Positions 63,735-64,000 of a DNA stretch of 64,000 nt are shown in pieces. The notes beneath the pieces are model-generated. The model was not told the origin of the DNA, ran no database searches, and saw only the letters and a list, made by a program, of their open reading frames with translations. Position numbers and translations under genes: made by a program. Positions within the stretch are counted from its first letter, which is position 1, and each line of letters begins with the position of its first letter. Source of the DNA: Macrostomum hystrix (lineage: Eukaryota; Platyhelminthes; Macrostomidae); the NCBI GenBank assembly GCA_950097015.1, contig CATNEN010000037.1, positions 3,129,501 to 3,193,500 of the forward strand, given 5' to 3'.

Positions 63735-64000
63735 TCTCAATTCGTCCGATTCCCATATTCAGCGGATTCCAAAGTCATCCGATTTCCCATTCGTCAGATT
63801 CCTATTTTTCGTCCGATTCCCAATTCTTCTGATTCCCAACTCGGCGGATTCCCAATTCGTCTGATTCCCAACTCGTCGGATTCCCAAATCTTCGGATTCC
63901 CAATTCTTCAGATTCCCAACTCGGCGGATTCCCAATTCGTCTGATTCCCAACTCGTCGGATTCCCAAATCGTCGGATTCCCAATTCTTCAGATTCCAAAT
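63735..64000. repeat. 15-bp minisatellite, runs off the window
   Basis: Units GGATTCCCAACTCGT and variants (CCAATTCTTCA, CCAAATCGTCG), about 17 units. Since 15 is divisible by three, the ESEELGIRR-type minus frame is an artefact. Confidence 0.95.

Overview
The window is nuclear DNA of an animal: genes are split by GT-AG introns, tRNA-derived SINEs and many transposon families are present, and the recognised proteins are metazoan. A flatworm, for example a Macrostomum-like species, is my best inference. Reasons are the five-repeat calponin, a phase-0 acceptor at the first visible AsnRS exon that would fit a spliced leader ending in AUG, and very satellite-rich introns. None of these proves the lineage.

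Layout of genes. A small two-exon neuropeptide-type prohormone gene lies at 4548-4883 (+). Calponin occupies 6882-11577 (-) in seven exons that join in frame to 364 aa. A BHLHE22/beta3-type bHLH factor is at 15752-16888 (+) in two exons. Cytoplasmic asparaginyl-tRNA synthetase is at 18803-24411 (-), with five exons found. Directly upstream on the same strand is an acidic, SIM-like-motif protein with a C-terminal RRM (25549-29167, -, five exons). An uninterrupted PDE9-type cyclic nucleotide phosphodiesterase is at 45724-47007 (-). These genes have unrelated housekeeping, muscle, developmental and signalling roles; I see no common pathway.

Mobile DNA. 31.2-38.5 kb is a transposon graveyard: a Crypton-type tyrosine recombinase (one frameshift, one intron), a Tc1/IS630-type DDE transposase (frameshift, second catalytic Asp replaced), a decayed mariner with terminal repeats, a Helitron helicase tail, and a non-autonomous hAT element with exact 8-bp target duplications. 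Elsewhere there are a Ty3/Gypsy RNase H fragment (13.0 kb), a candidate LTR with a tRNA-Leu primer site (42.2-43.1 kb), the RNase H end of a LINE (49.4-50.6 kb), its 5'-truncated relative inside an AsnRS intron, and two tRNA-derived SINE families in at least eleven copies.

Tandem repeats. Nearly every intron of calponin, AsnRS and the RRM gene carries its own private minisatellite. The largest arrays are intronic (20.7-22.6 kb) or intergenic (55.4-56.7, 58.6-60.9, 61.5-61.9 kb). Most long open frames in these stretches are products of repeat periodicity, not genes. From about 50.7 kb to the end no host gene was recognised.

Most notable items: the Cys-loop neuropeptide precursor; an AsnRS exon flanked by inverted copies of one satellite; a perfect 30-bp-stem hairpin at 3139-3233; and an exact 320-bp higher-order duplication in the 20-bp array.
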